A stretch of DNA of 64,000 bases from Sistotremastrum niveocremeum HHB9708. Taxonomy: Eukaryota; Basidiomycota; Agaricomycetes; Sistotremastrales; Sistotremastraceae. Every line of letters starts with the position of its first letter. Positions within the stretch are counted from its first letter, which is position 1. The translations under genes and the position numbers were made by a program. The stretch lies in NCBI GenBank assembly GCA_001630475.1, contig KV419397.1, positions 751,758 through 815,757 on the forward strand. The letters are read 5' to 3'. This document shows, piece by piece, positions 24,309-35,646 of this stretch. The notes under the pieces are model-generated. The model did no database searches, was not told the DNA's origin, and saw only the letters and a program-made list of their open reading frames with translations.

Positions 24309-25368
24309 TTAAGAGCGCTTTTGCGCCTCCAATTCCAGGATCCTGATGTTCATACTCAGTATTTCCTTGATGTCTTCTATAATAGCTGATGATTCAGATC
24401 CAGAATCCATCATCGCCGTCGGCGAAGGAGCTGCAATCTGAGATAACATTAGTCGGAACGTCTTACGGATGATGACATCATAAGGTGACCTGGGGACTTT
24501 CGAGCAGAGCGCTTGAAGACGCTGTGGAAGATGAGGGAATCTTTCTTCGAGGTGTCTTCAAGACGGCGGATGGAGTAGGTGAATTTATTCCCCGCTTGTG
24601 GGTCGATTTCGACGCGCTGCGTAGTCTTGCTGCCGTCCGAGTCTCCCTCACCGGCGAAGCAGAATCAGAGACAGAATCGGACACGCTAACGTCCGACTCC
24701 TCGATGTCAGAGTCCAACTTTCGTTTTTTATCAACCTGTCTGTCGTTTTTGAAGTTGGCGTCCTTTGCCTCGTCTGAAAAGCATCAATGAGTCGTATCAC
24801 AGTCCTCACTTAGGGCGGCGAACTTACAATATGGATACCAAAGCTTGTTGAGTTCGTACCACCATGACTCCGTAGAGTTGAATGACTCTGGTATGTTTTC
24901 AGTGATCAAGACACAGAAGAGCAGATACAGGAGACGTACTCAGATAGCTTGTTCGGTGTCCGGTGGCCGAGTCTCTAGCATTTGCACGCGCCAGCGGTCC
25001 GATTTCTTTTACAACTTTTCGATACCGTTTGCTCAATCTGTCCTTCCAGATGTGGCTTATTAGCTAGCCCAATCTAAAACAAAGTTAAATACATACCTTC
25101 CCAGCTGAGCCCGCAACCGTCTTTGAAATTTCACAGCGTCTTCTTTGTAGCGTTCACCAAATTCGATATCTTCATCAAAGACATACTTAGTGATCTTATC
25201 CAGTGTTCCTTTAGCAGTACGACAAGCGGTGTCTGAGTCAATGTGGTAGGCCCAGGCTCGAGCGTAGGGATTAGCCCGGAGGAAGTCGACGATGCGTTGA
25301 ACGAGATCAGGTCGACCAATCCAATCCATTTGCGGGGTAGCGCATTTTTTGTCTGCAGGACGATCCAT
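24309..25368 (-). CDS. WWD tandem family member T4 (unknown function)
   Basis: Start at 25368: MDRPADKKCATPQMDWIG; the open frame extends upstream, but the ATG here matches the starts of T5 and T6 and follows a conserved TATA element. N-terminal domain: RPDLVQRIVDFLRANPYA, AWAYHIDSDTACR, ITKYVFDEDIEFGERYKED. Exon 2: LSKRYRKVVKEIGPLARANA. Exon 3: STESWWYELNKLWYPY, where Tyr replaces the Asp of WWD. Exon 4 is acidic and basic by turns (KRKLDSDIEESDVSVSDSVS in the complementary reading of 24.65-24.72 kb). The end is LSMNIRILELEAQKRS and the TAA at 24309-24311. Five exons. Confidence 0.8.
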
Positions 25369-25463
25369 GAGGACGCAATCAGTGTCGTCGGTGTATGGCG
25401 TAGTGTGGCGGGAGAAATGATCTATCTGAGGTGGGAATTGGAGGCGCGGTTGGAAATGAGACT

Positions 25464-25479
25464 TCGCCAGACTATAAAT
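25464..25479 (-). promoter_or_regulatory. Conserved TATA element upstream of T4
   Basis: Reads ATTTATAGTCTGGCGA on the minus strand, about 100 bp before the T4 start. The same element precedes T5 and T6 at a similar distance. Confidence 0.55.
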
Positions 25480-25639
25480 GCAGATAAGAGTCATTCCATC
25501 ATGATGCGGAACATGAGGCGATGACTGGATCCAGGGATGTTTAGGGGACGAAAGCGAAAACAGTTAAAAGTCTGATCCTGTCGTGTCCAGGACTTTGTCT
25601 CCATTCAAAAGTTGATCACATCGAAGAAGTTATTCAATA

Positions 25640-26200
25640 TAAGACCCTCATCGAAGGACGCAAAGAGGCATGGATTTGATGCCCCTGACCTTGGTCAAGA
25701 CACGTTTAGTTGACAAGAACGCCCCTCATCGGCCTTCACACGTCGTCTCAGAGCAGAACGCCTTTTTACGAAAATTGTCGCAGATCAATCATGAGACATC
25801 GAAGAGGGCTAAGTTTGGGCCAGTATGTGCTTTGCAAACGATGGCATCCGCAGTTCGAATTTGGGACTTGGTCGACTCAGTCGTTGTGGTACAGTTTTAG
25901 CTCTGGCTGAGACGACGGCCAAAAAAGTTGATGTTGTCGGAATCGGCGGCTCGGAACGATGGCGCCCCGACCTGCGTCATTCTCAAACATTCTCAAACAA
26001 ACCCATGAAAATTGAAAAATGTTCTTCGGGGCCGTGCAGCTGTACTCTTTCGTCTGACTTTGTCATATTTTCACGCGGCGAAGAAGAAATACTCCATCTT
26101 GATCCATCAAACGGAAGCCTTAATTTGATGAAAGGTGATGAAGTATTACTACTCATCAAGGATACATTGACGTTGTACAAGTAAATTACATTGGAACTTG
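25640..26200. repeat. Duplicated intergenic block, copy 1 (between T4 and T5)
   Basis: Shares long similar stretches with 27640-28195 and 29660-30010, for example ACACGTCGTC, AACGCCTTTTT, TGGGACTTG, GTTGTGGTACAG and GGCTGAGACGA. It is part of the segmental duplication unit that includes the gene. Confidence 0.75.
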
Positions 26201-26225
26201 ATATACACCGAACACTCTGTGGTGT

Positions 26226-27353
26226 TCAACGACGCTTCTCCGCCTCCAACTCAAGAATCCTGATGTTCATTTTCAATATTTCCTTGATATCTTTGAAGAT
26301 AGCCGCTGATCGAGAGCTGTCATCCGACACGACGGTTGGGGATGGAGTTACAACTTGAATCTAGACCAACGCTGTGAGATCGATTGTGAATGAGGAAGGT
26401 AACAACTTACCTGAGTACTCGCAAGCAAAGTGCTGGAAGACGAATCGGAGGCCGGACGCTTCCTCAGGGTTCTCGGGGGCGTTTTCAGAACCATGACAGA
26501 TGGAGTAGGTGAGAATTTTCCAAGCTTGCTAGCTGAGGCCGACGCGTTGCGGAGTATCATTCGCCTCCTCTTCGAGTCGATGGACGAACTGGAATCGGAT
26601 TCGGACTCTGCATCTGATACGATAAAGTCCTCGAGGTCCGAGTCAAGCTTTCGTTTCTTGACAACCTTTCCGTCAATCCGAGCGTTTTCTTCTTTTGATT
26701 TGCTGTCTGTGTCTACGGCTATGCATGAATAAACTGTGTATGATCGCGATGTTCGTTGGGGAACTTACAGAATTGATACCACAACTTATGGAGCCTATCC
26801 CACCACGGCTGCTTAAGCTTGATCATCTCTAACACACCTTCAGTCACGAGCACAAAATACAAAGAATGGGTTGGCCGTAGACGTACTCAGCTTCCGGGTC
26901 TGACTCTCAGTGGGCACGACTCTACTCTTCTTGTCGGCTAGCGGACCGATAGCTATCACATCTACCTGGTATTGACGGTTCAATCTAGTCCACATATACA
27001 AATGACCATCAGCTGGATTGGATCAACCAAGAACATATCAACACGCACCTCAAAAGATAGGTATGCATCCGCTTTCGGAATACCTCCACATCAGCTTGAA
27101 CGTCCTCTTTGAACAGGCCGTCCCGAGCGAAAACGTATTTGGTCAATTTAGTCAAAGATCCATGAGACGCGTAATGGGGGTTGCTGGAGCCTAAGTGGTA
27201 CGCCCACCCATTGGCTTGAGGATTTGCCCGGAGGTAGTCGATGATGCGATGAGTAAGATGAGGGTGATCAATCCAATCACAGTGTGGGATCTTCAGAAGT
27301 CTCTCTGGCACATCGTCGACTGAGGCGCAGTCAGAAATGTCGGTCTTTGGCAT
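26226..27353 (-). CDS. WWD tandem family member T5 (unknown function)
   Basis: Start MPKTDISDCASVDDVPERLL, then the N-terminal domain CDWIDHPHLTHRIIDYLRAN, NGWAYHLGSSNPHY, LTKLTKYVFARDGLFKED and RKRMHTYLLR. Exon 2: RLNRQYQVDVIAIGPLADKK and ESQTRKLS. Exon 3: IKLKQPWWDRLHKLWYQF. Exon 4: acidic SDLEDFIVSDAESESDSDSS with flanking KKRKL and RRRM clusters that look like nuclear-import signals, then a Thr/Pro segment (VLKTPPRTLRKRPASDSSSS). Last exon: IVVSDDSS-type serines, FKDIKEILKMNIRILELEAE and the TGA at 26226-26228. Five exons with short introns. Very similar to T6. Confidence 0.82.
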
Positions 27354-27422
27354 GCCAGTGACTCGTGAGGAGGACGATCGACGTGAAGTGGGGAGTGGGG
27401 GGCGCGGATGGGAAGCAGGATC

Positions 27423-27438
27423 TCGTCAGAATATAAAT
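27423..27438 (-). promoter_or_regulatory. Conserved TATA element upstream of T5
   Basis: Reads ATTTATATTCTGACGA on the minus strand, about 75-85 bp before the T5 ATG. Confidence 0.55.
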
Positions 27439-27639
27439 ATAAAAAATGGCCATTTTTGCGGAGCATGATGTGACCAATAGAGGCATTGACGTAGAGGAGG
27501 ACAATACGAGTAGGGCCCGAGTCATGAGTCCAGTTCAAACGAGTCCAGGAATATCGCCACCATTCAAACGTTTGCCGTGGCGAAGAAGGGGATAAATGTA
27601 CGACCCTGGTCGAAGTATTCAATGAGGCTTGGAGCTGAT

Positions 27640-28195
27640 GTCCCTGAGGCGAGTCAAAAACACGTTTAGTTGACAAGAGAGTTCCTCATTGGTCCTCACA
27701 CGTCGTCTCGAAACGAAACGCCTTTTTCTCAAAATCGGCGCAGATCATTTATGAGACATTGAAAAGAGCTGAGATATCGCCAGTATCTGCTGCACAATCA
27801 ATAGCATTCTTCAATCAATTTTGGGACTTGATTGACTTGGTCGTTGTGGTACAGATCCAGGTCTGGCTGAGACGAAGGCTGAAAAAGTTGAGGGTGCCGG
27901 ATCGGCGGTTCGGAACGCCACGTGCCTTGACCTCCGTCATCCAACAAACCCAGAATGATGTTGTTCGGTGCCGCGCAGCTGAATACATGTACGCTTGCAT
28001 CCGACCCTGTCAAGTCCTGACGGAAGCTCTTGACCCGTGCGCTGTGGTTCTAGAGTTCAGGTCTTCAATACGTGACGACGAAGAAGTTCTCGAGCTTGCT
28101 CAAGCAAACGAGAGCCTTTGTGTTTCGGAAAATAATGAAGTAGTACATCAACAGTACATCGACATTGTAGATTACATGGAGATACGATACACCAC
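27640..28195. repeat. Duplicated intergenic block, copy 2 (between T5 and T6)
   Basis: Homologous to 25640-26200 and, more weakly, to 29660-30010. Shared strings include CACGTTTAGTTGACAAGA, CACACGTCGTCTC and CTGAAAAAGTTGA. Confidence 0.75.
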
Positions 28196-28209
28196 ACAGT
28201 CTCTAGTTC

Positions 28210-29371
28210 TTAACGACGCTTCTCCGCCTCCAACTCGAGGATCCTGATATTCATCTTCAATATCTCCTTAATATCTTTGAAAATCGCCGCTGATCGAGAG
28301 CTGTCATCCGACACGACTGTCGGGGAAGGAGTCACAATCTGGACCAAGTTTATTAGCTTGTGACTGACAGGGGATGGCAAAGACTAACCTGAGGACTCGC
28401 AAGCAGAGTGCTAGAAGACGCACTGGAGGCCGGACACTTCCTCGGAGTTCTCGGAGGTGTCTTCAGACCCACGGCAGGTGGAGTAGATGTAAATTTGCCG
28501 AGCTTGCTAGTCGATACCGAATCACTGCGTAGCGTCATCCGCCTCCTCTTCGAGTCGATGGACGAATCAGAATCCGATTCGGACTCTGCATCTGATACGA
28601 TGAAGTCCTCGAGGTCTGACTCGAGCTTTCGCTTCTTGATGATCTTCCTGTCAGTCTTGCTGTTGGTTTGAGCGTCGGTCTCTTTCGATTCAGAGTCGTT
28701 GCCGGTATCTTCAGGAATGCGTAAGTGAATTATTCATCGTCAACACGTGGATGGCTGAACTCACAATAGCGATACCACAAGGCGTGCAGGTTATCCCACC
28801 ATGGATGCCTAAGCCTGATCAAAGCTAAAATGATCTCAATGAGCGACACGAAGGAATGAATCATAACGGCGGGGTAAACATACTAAGTTTCCTAGCCTGC
28901 TGGGTGGTCGCCAAGCTTCCATCACTGGCATCCAATTCGGCTAGCGGACCAATGGCTTCCACATTTTTCCTGTACTTCTCATTCAACCTATTCTCACAAA
29001 CAAAATGACAAATCGTTAGTAGATGATCCAACAAAAATTATTAATAAAACACACCTTTCAAGGTACTTGCGCACGCGTTTCTCAAAAACCTCACGATCTT
29101 CACGAAAATATTTCTTAAATTCGATATCTTCTTCGAAGACAAATTTGGATAAGTTCGCTGTAGCTCCAGTGACCACAGGACGACGCAAGTTAGTGCCTAG
29201 ATGGTATGCCCAAGCGGATGCGTCAGGATTAGCACGTAGGAACTCGATTATGCGGAGGGTGAGGTGAGGTCGGATAGTCCAGTCGCAAGAGGGGATTGTG
29301 ACGAAATCTTCGGGGGCGTGGTCAAGGAGGACACAGTCGGGAGTGTTGTTTTTTGGCCTGACTCGGGACAT
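28210..29371 (-). CDS. WWD tandem family member T6 (unknown function)
   Basis: Start at 29371: MSRVRPKNNTPDCVLLDHAP; the frame runs on upstream only from a GTG. N-terminal domain: CDWTIRPHLTLRIIEFLRAN, SAWAYHLGTNLRR, LSKFVFEEDIEFKKYFREDR and KRVRKYLER. Exon 2: NEKYRKNVEAIGPLAELDAS and QQARKLS. Exon 3: IRLRHPWWDNLHALWYRY (near 28.78 kb). Exon 4: DRKIIKKRKLESDLEDFIVS, an acidic run, KRRRM, then GLKTPPRTPRKCPASSASSS. Exon 5: IVTPSPTVVSDDSSRSAAIF and the helix NIRILELEAEKRR, stop TAA at 28210-28212. About 300 residues. The basic clusters suggest a nuclear protein and the terminal helix suggests pairing. Function unknown. Confidence 0.83.
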
Positions 29372-29463
29372 GGCTCGTGACGGGGACGGGGACTGTTGAC
29401 TATCGACGGGAGGGCACTGGTAGTGGGGGCGCGGAGACGATCGATAAGACACGGGATGCAGTA

Positions 29464-29478
29464 TCGCCAGAATATAAG
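29464..29478 (-). promoter_or_regulatory. Conserved TATA element upstream of T6
   Basis: Reads CTTATATTCTGGCGA on the minus strand, about 95-105 bp before the T6 ATG. Confidence 0.55.
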
Positions 29479-29659
29479 TTTTTTTTTGCGGGGCACGAGG
29501 TGATGCATAGATGCAGGGACTTGCAGGAGAACAATACTACAAGAGTCATGAGCCGGTTCGAACGAGTCCAGAAATTTCGCCACGAGTCAGATGCCTTTGC
29601 TCGCGAAGAAGGGAATAAGTGTGCGACCCTGCTCGAAGGACGTAGTGCTACGTGGATTT

Positions 29660-30010
29660 GATGACCCTGCAGAGAATCGGTGCACGTTTTGTTGGCGATA
29701 ATGCCTGTCGGCGGCCTTCACACGTCGTCGCAGAGCGAAACGCCTTTTTACTAAAATCATAGCGGAAGGGTCAGGAAGAGCAGGGGGGATCTGAGACTTC
29801 GCCAGTATGTATTATCTAAACGGTAGAAGCCATTGTCCAAGTTCGATAGCCAATTGTTTCGACCATTGTTTACCAACTGCGAATCGGGCTGAGACCTGCG
29901 CTGAAAAAGTTGAAGGTGTCGGAATTTCGGAACGACACGTGCTCTGCGTCATCCTGAAACACTAAAAAGGGGTTCTCCGGTGCCGTGCTGTACGCTCGAT
30001 CGCAGCATCT
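29660..30010. repeat. Duplicated intergenic block, copy 3 (upstream of T6)
   Basis: The most diverged copy of the spacer block (CACACGTCGTCGCAGAG, AACGCCTTTTTAC, GCTGAAAAAGTTGAAGGTG). No seventh gene follows it; the next gene, ending at 30283, is unrelated. Confidence 0.7.
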
Positions 30011-30282
30011 GACCATTTCAGGCTCTGGGGACTCCATAGCAGGTACATCTTGATCGGTTCATCTCAGATGATGTACCCAAATTTCAACAAAAGATTAGAG
30101 CATCTCGAAATGTGATCGAATTAGCGTACTCCAGACGTGAATAAACAAATATACAGGTGAGGTATTCGTTACGACTGCAAAGAAAGCGATAGCAAAGGGT
30201 TCAGAATGACGAAGGTGCGAAGCAAAGGAATAAAGTAGAAACGAAACGAAGCGAGGTGAAAGAGGCAAAGGGTAAATCGTCA

Positions 30283-31673
30283 TCAAATCGAGATAGGCGG
30301 GCGATGAGCGTGCTGCAGCTCCGGTCTGTCGACGACCCGCTTCAAAGCACTTCTCACCGGCTTCTTAGGAACGAGTCTGTGCTTCATATCAATGACGACG
30401 CCTTCTTCGTTCATCCATCCTGTGCCTTGCTCAGGATACCCAACAAGGTCCGGTGGATATTCCATGCCGGGTTTTGGTTCAACATATCCTCCGGCATTCG
30501 TCCAGAGTTGGTCTCCCCGTTTATTAAACCATCCTTTCCGCCTTTGCGGAGGAGGAGTATCTGATACGAGTGTATTTCGCCAGCGGACTGAGCGTCCGGA
30601 ACCTGCGAGATTGGATGTTAGTGGATCGGCAAAAGAAGAGACATGACGTCGAGGGGAAGGAAGTACCTTCGGAGCTTATGGGGTCAGAGGACCCACTTGA
30701 ACCTGAATCTGCTGATAACCGCGTTGGGGCGACGCGTGGGATTGCCATTGGAATAGGCATTGGGTTCGTCATTGGCATGTAGGTCGGGACGGGAGGCGGA
30801 GGCATGTAAGGCGCTGTCGCGTGAAGAGGTGGCGAGAACATGTCTGACGACGTGGATGTAGATGTCGTGGACGAGGAAGAGTCGTCGGTCGATAGGGGTT
30901 CCTTGTTAAAAGAGTCAGGGGGCGAAGGCGGCGGCGGTAAATTGGCTCCGGGCGGGATAATATGATTATTTGGTGGGATTTCTTGTTCGAGTGGAATTGA
31001 GGGTGAAGGCGGCGAGTCGAGTGGGTCGAGGGGTGGGGATGGAGGTGCAGGTGGTGGTGCAGGTGTGGGCGGGCGGGGGTTTCTGTAAGAGTTTGGATAT
31101 CTGGTCGGCCTTTCATATGACGAGCTTGGAGAGACAAAACAATATACGTAGGGATGCCTCTTGGATTCTGCTGGCCCATGCCGGTGGGCCCACTGCCTAC
31201 GCTGGTCGCTCCACTCGTCTTGAACGATGTCCCGATACGGCCCATGATGCGTCGCAGGCTCCGGTGCCCAGTCGTCGTACTCATAGCCACTGTGACCTCG
31301 TCGCGGGTAACTTGGTACTAAAGGGAGGCTCTTGGCTGCGTGCAGGTGGTTGTATATAGCAGGAGGCGAATAAGCATGGATATTCCTATGTCGTGAAGAC
31401 ACAGAATAGAGAGCAGGGGAGGCAAGGACACGGTGGGAGGAGCGAGGAGAGAGTACGTCGACGTCGACGCCGTGACCGACTTCAATAACGACGGTTTCAG
31501 ACTGAAAATGAAATATGGAGTTCGAATGGAAACGATCTGATAGCCGACATAATTACCTTTTGTCTATATTGGGGGCGGTGCCGAGCGGCGCGCGCCGCGG
31601 CGGCCATCGACATCACGTCCCGCTCATCGTCGAGCGTATAACGCGTCACAGACGACGGTGCAACGAGAGCCAT
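30283..31673 (-). CDS. Conserved Agaricomycete Pro-rich protein with C-terminal GDxxW / GWMNEEG motifs
   Basis: Start at 31673 (MALVAPSSVTRYTLDDERDV), in frame with MSMAAAARAARHRPQYRQK. A 55 bp intron follows, then SETVVIEVGHGVDVDVLSPR and the long second exon, which holds a Pro-rich middle of about 150 residues. A last intron (GTACTT...CGCAG near 30.66-30.60 kb) joins to WRNTLVSDTPPPQRRKGWFN, KRGDQLWTNAGG, PGMEYPPDLVGYPEQGTGWM, NEEGVVIDMKHRLVPKKPVR and SALKRVV; the TGA is at 30283-30285. The C-terminal block recurs in many Agaricomycete proteins, as I remember it, but no function is known to me. Low-complexity N-terminus, no membrane helix. Confidence 0.8.
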
Positions 31674-32374
31674 TGGATGGAAATGACTTGGGGTGAGCTC
31701 TTTGCATTGACAACGACTCTGGGGTTTTACATCTCTCCAATCTCTCCATGAGGCCGCTGCAAGCTACAGGCATGGTCTTGATATGAAACCTTCCGTTGGT
31801 GATGAATTCTGGACGACGACCACCTGTAAACTGCACCTGGGAAAATGCAAGGCCAGTCGGTCTCTCGAAATGCCACGAGAGCGCCCATCCATACCATTCA
31901 CGGAATTTTCTGCACGCTGCATATCGCCTGGGATGCTATGCTCGACGAGGTCCCATCCACACGCATTTTTCGTCTAATTTTTGGACGGGAGCGAGGCTGT
32001 GAAGTGAAAGGATAATGGATAAGGGAGAAATCAAGATGAGAAAGCTTTGCGTCGTCAACTTCAACCTGCCCTCTGCCTCATGTTCTGCCCGTTCTCGACG
32101 TAGAATCCCAGAATGTATCCCCGTATATCCCAAGCATGATTATTCCCATATTTGGCTATAATTTCTGACCATCCCCACACTATCCGGAGTATCCGGAGCT
32201 ATTCCGCTCGGCAGATACCGAAGATATGCCTTCTCCTTCCACGTACGCCGAACACTCATCCATCGTCGAGTCTTAAAAATCCCTCTCCGCTTGGTCAACC
32301 AACTCTTATAGTCGACGCAGCGCCGTCGCTGTCTCTCAGCTCTCCCACCACCGTTTCTGACTCCTCGGAGAGTC
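31674..32374. other. Divergent intergenic region
   Basis: About 700 bp between the Pro-rich protein gene (leftward) and the Derlin gene (rightward), likely with both promoters. No supported gene. Confidence 0.5.
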
Positions 32375-33473
32375 ATGTCGTTCATGGATGAACTACGCAA
32401 GATTCCGCCTGTTACAAGATTTCTGTGTGGTGCAACGCTGGCAGTCTCCATACCTCCGATGCTGCAACTGGTGTCAGTATACAAGATCCTATTCGTATCC
32501 CAACTCGTCACCCAGAAGGGAGAGGTGAGGCATTCGGATTACATTCCGGATGTTTAGGGTTAACTGATCGTGCATGTTACGCATTTCTCATTCAGTTCTG
32601 GCGGATCTTCACTTCGTTCTTCTATGGAGGTATGCACTCATTACCACCCTCCTCGTTTTCGCTTGAAATCTGATCGTTGGGGCTTGTAATCAGGATCTGG
32701 GATATCGTTCCTGTTTGACTTTATGATGCTCTAGTAAATGATCTAGCCCCACAGTCAGTCCGACCTGATATATTGACGAAATCTACGATCGTAGTCGAAA
32801 CTCTAATGGTTTAGAAGAGGTTCAATATCTCCGCCGTTCATACGATTATGCATGGCAACTTCTCATCGCGTCCGGTGCCCTGCTCGTGAGTAACACTAAT
32901 CATTTACACATTCACATCGCATAACAATGATACCATTCCCCACCCACTCAGGCCCTCAACATTCCCTTGAATTCATACCTCCACTTCCGCCCCCTCCTCA
33001 TGACACTCCTATACATCTCATCCAAACTCAATCCAAACGCTATCACATCCCTCTTCGGCCTCATAGCCATCCCCGCCCAATACTTTCCCTTCGTAATGCT
33101 CGCTATGGATTTCGTCATGGGTGGAGGACCAAAAGCAGCAGCTAGTTCGCTTACGGGTATAATTGTAGGACATGCGTGGTGGATGTTGGAACATCGTGCC
33201 CAGGGTGGATCACCGTATGGACGGGCGCCGGCTTGGGTTAAATCGTTGGTTAGTCCGGGATCGCCGCCTCCTCCGCCTCCGACGGGGAATGCGGGTGCGG
33301 GTGGGACGGCGGCTGAAGGGATGGGAGGGATGCAGGCTGAGTCGAGAGGATTTGGGACTGCGTTTGCGGCGAGGGATGGGGGTGTTAGGCGGGCTGGTGG
33401 GTCGTCGACTACTACGACTACTACGGCGTCAACTGGGTATCAATGGGGTTCTGGACGTCGGTTGGGAGAGTAG
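32375..33473 (+). CDS. Derlin (Der1/Dfm1 family, ER-associated degradation)
   Basis: A multi-pass ER protein of the rhomboid pseudoprotease group that helps move misfolded proteins out of the ER for proteasomal breakdown. Five exons: 32375-32524, 32596-32629, 32694-32733, 32795-32885 and 32952-33473. It starts MSFMDELRKIPPVTRFLCGA; the Derlin WR signature is in FWRIFTSFFYGG. Then come GISFLFDFMMLYRNSNGLEE, RRSYDYAWQLLIASGALLAL, NIPLNSYLHFRPLLMTLLYI and LNPNAITSLFGLIAIPAQYF, and the GxxxG-type MDFVMGGGPKAAASSLTGII with GHAWWMLEH. As expected for a Derlin there is no rhomboid Ser-His pair. The tail is Gly/Pro/Thr-rich. Joins keep phase at every intron. Confidence 0.93.
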
Positions 33474-33823
33474 AAGCATATCCGTGTATATTCCGTTGCT
33501 TAGCCTGTTTGGTTTTGTTGAGCGGTACTGTATAATTCAAGTATTTATTTTGTCCGCCGATTCAGCTGCCCAGCGGTATAGATTCATCCGTCTCCTCCTT
33601 TGACGGTCAGGAAAACCAAGTAAATTTGTAGCAGCTTGTGTATTCGCGTCTGTTCATCCTACTCTCAGCCTCAAGTTTACTTTCATATTATCATCAGTGA
33701 CGTCGAAGGTGCAATGGCCTCCGAAGTCCGATTCCGCTGAGGCTTTCGAACCCTCGCACTTGCCCTCGCACCTGCTAGCAACTCTGCCAGACCCAGACCA
33801 ATCCTCCCATCGTTCAAGCCGGC

Positions 33824-35646
33824 ATGTCGCACTCAAAGAGAGTGCTCCCTGGGACCAGTCAAATATTATCCGAGATATGTGAAGAGTTCGAGAGGCGGTT
33901 GACCAATGAAATGTGAGCATCAGGCATATCATTGCGATCGTCTGATCTCATGAAATACTCGCCCGCGCAGCCAGAGTCGCATAGTAAATCGTAGCGATGT
34001 TGAGACTCACGGTAGAACTGAATATCTACACGAAAGTGAGCTCTTTGAACTACATATACCAACTGCAGATCTGCTCACTCTGCAACGCTCCTTTCATAGT
34101 CTTGGATGAGCTGCAGCAAGGACTGACTCGCTGTGTTCGGTCTATCAACCGACAAAACAATATGTATCAGCCAATAGCAAAACTCCCAAATGAACTTGTA
34201 CTGAAGATTCTTGAGCATTGCGTCTACTACGATCACAGGACTTCTCCCCCGGTGTTCTTCTCGTCGGCGATGTCGCTGTAAGTTCCTCATGGCATCGTGT
34301 ATCTCGCGGCCTGATCGGAAATGATCAGTTGCTCGAGATGGAGGCAAATCGCAATCAACGCTCCATCTCTCTGGTCCACGATACTGATCCCGTCTTCTCG
34401 GCGGATCAAGGAATTATTTTTGGAGCGTTGTAGAGAAACCCATCCTGGAGAAAATTACCCTCATACTGTCATCCTCACGAATACTGGTTATCTCGGAGAA
34501 CCCGATGGGTCTGGGACTTGTTCCCTGGAATACCAGCTGTCTCCATATCTTCGGAGCATCAGACACTTAGAAATCCGCTGGCAGAACGAAGGACGTCATC
34601 CTGATGCACTTTCATTGGAAAGATTCAGCCAGGATTACATAGATTCACGTCTATTCCCTCTACTCCAGACGCTTACGGTGGATGACGACGACCAAGAGGA
34701 TTCAGATTGCCCGCTTTGGGAATTCGTTGCTCCGACTCTCACTCATCTGCGATTTCGCGGCGCGCCATTTCATTGCCCGAATCATTGTGAACAGAATCTA
34801 CGGAATCTTCACATTGAATGGCACGATATAACTCCCAGACAAATACTGGAGTTACTGGCAAGACACCAGGAACTGGAGCATTGCTATATTCGGAACACTT
34901 CTGGAAAATTTATAGACGATAACCATGCTCCATCTGTTCCCGACCCATTATCCCTCAAAAAGCTTCAAAGCTTATCCATCGAAATACTTCCTTTATCTTA
35001 TTTTCAATATCTTCTCGAACATCTCGAAATCCCGACTTCCGCCAATATCATGCTGCGTATTTTTCCAGATCCCGAGGGTGGGTTATCACTCGAAGAATTC
35101 CTTCTCCCTCGGCTCTCCTTGCCTTTCGACGACCTTTACATCAGGGAACAAGAATTTTACGTGCAGTATATCATGACATCCAGCTCGGAGTCGCAAGGCC
35201 GCCTCGAAATCCTATACCGGAAATATGGAGATAGAGATGTTCAAGTGATTACAGAGTTCGTATCAGAACTTGGGAATCTTTCGCGCGTCAGACTTGATTT
35301 ACAAGTCTGCTCTATACTGGACGACGTTGGCGCCTCTGATCTCACCACCATCCTGAGGTCCTGGCCATTGCTCACGCACCTTTGCGTTAGCGGCAAAGAC
35401 GTGGATATTGAAAACTTCTTCATCGCGTTGGAGAGTACACCCGACATTGTGTGCCCACTTCTGGAGAGTCTAGATTGCGCTGGCACAGAGTTCAGCGGTC
35501 CGCGGATGGTTGAGTTCTTTCGCTTCCGGCAGGAATCGGGTGTTGCCCTACGAAAGCTGAAGGTCGGAAAGAGGTGTTTTGAGCTACATGCAGAGGAATT
35601 TTCATCTTATGTGCCGGAGGTGTACATGCACTACGGCGAAGCATGA
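33824..35646 (+). CDS. F-box protein with leucine-rich-like C-terminus
   Basis: Likely substrate receptor of an SCF ubiquitin ligase. Exons 33824-33912, 33971-34035, 34100-34277 and 34329-35646. It starts MSHSKRVLPGTSQILSEICE, passes through YLHEILDELQQGL (an N-terminal helix common in this group) and reaches the F-box QPIAKLPNELVLKILEHC, completed across the last intron by AMSLCSRWRQIAINAPSLWS. The rest, about 400 residues, has irregular leucine-rich strands such as LRSIRHLEIRWQN and LTHLRFRGAPF. Agaricomycetes carry hundreds of such genes; the target cannot be predicted. The first exons were chosen because they keep phase and place a helix before the F-box. Confidence 0.85.

Noticed and set aside
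30524-31402. The 292-codon minus-strand frame as a full gene.
   Set aside because: It starts with GTG and runs past a good intron; the spliced model 30283-31673 explains both ends and recovers a conserved tail.
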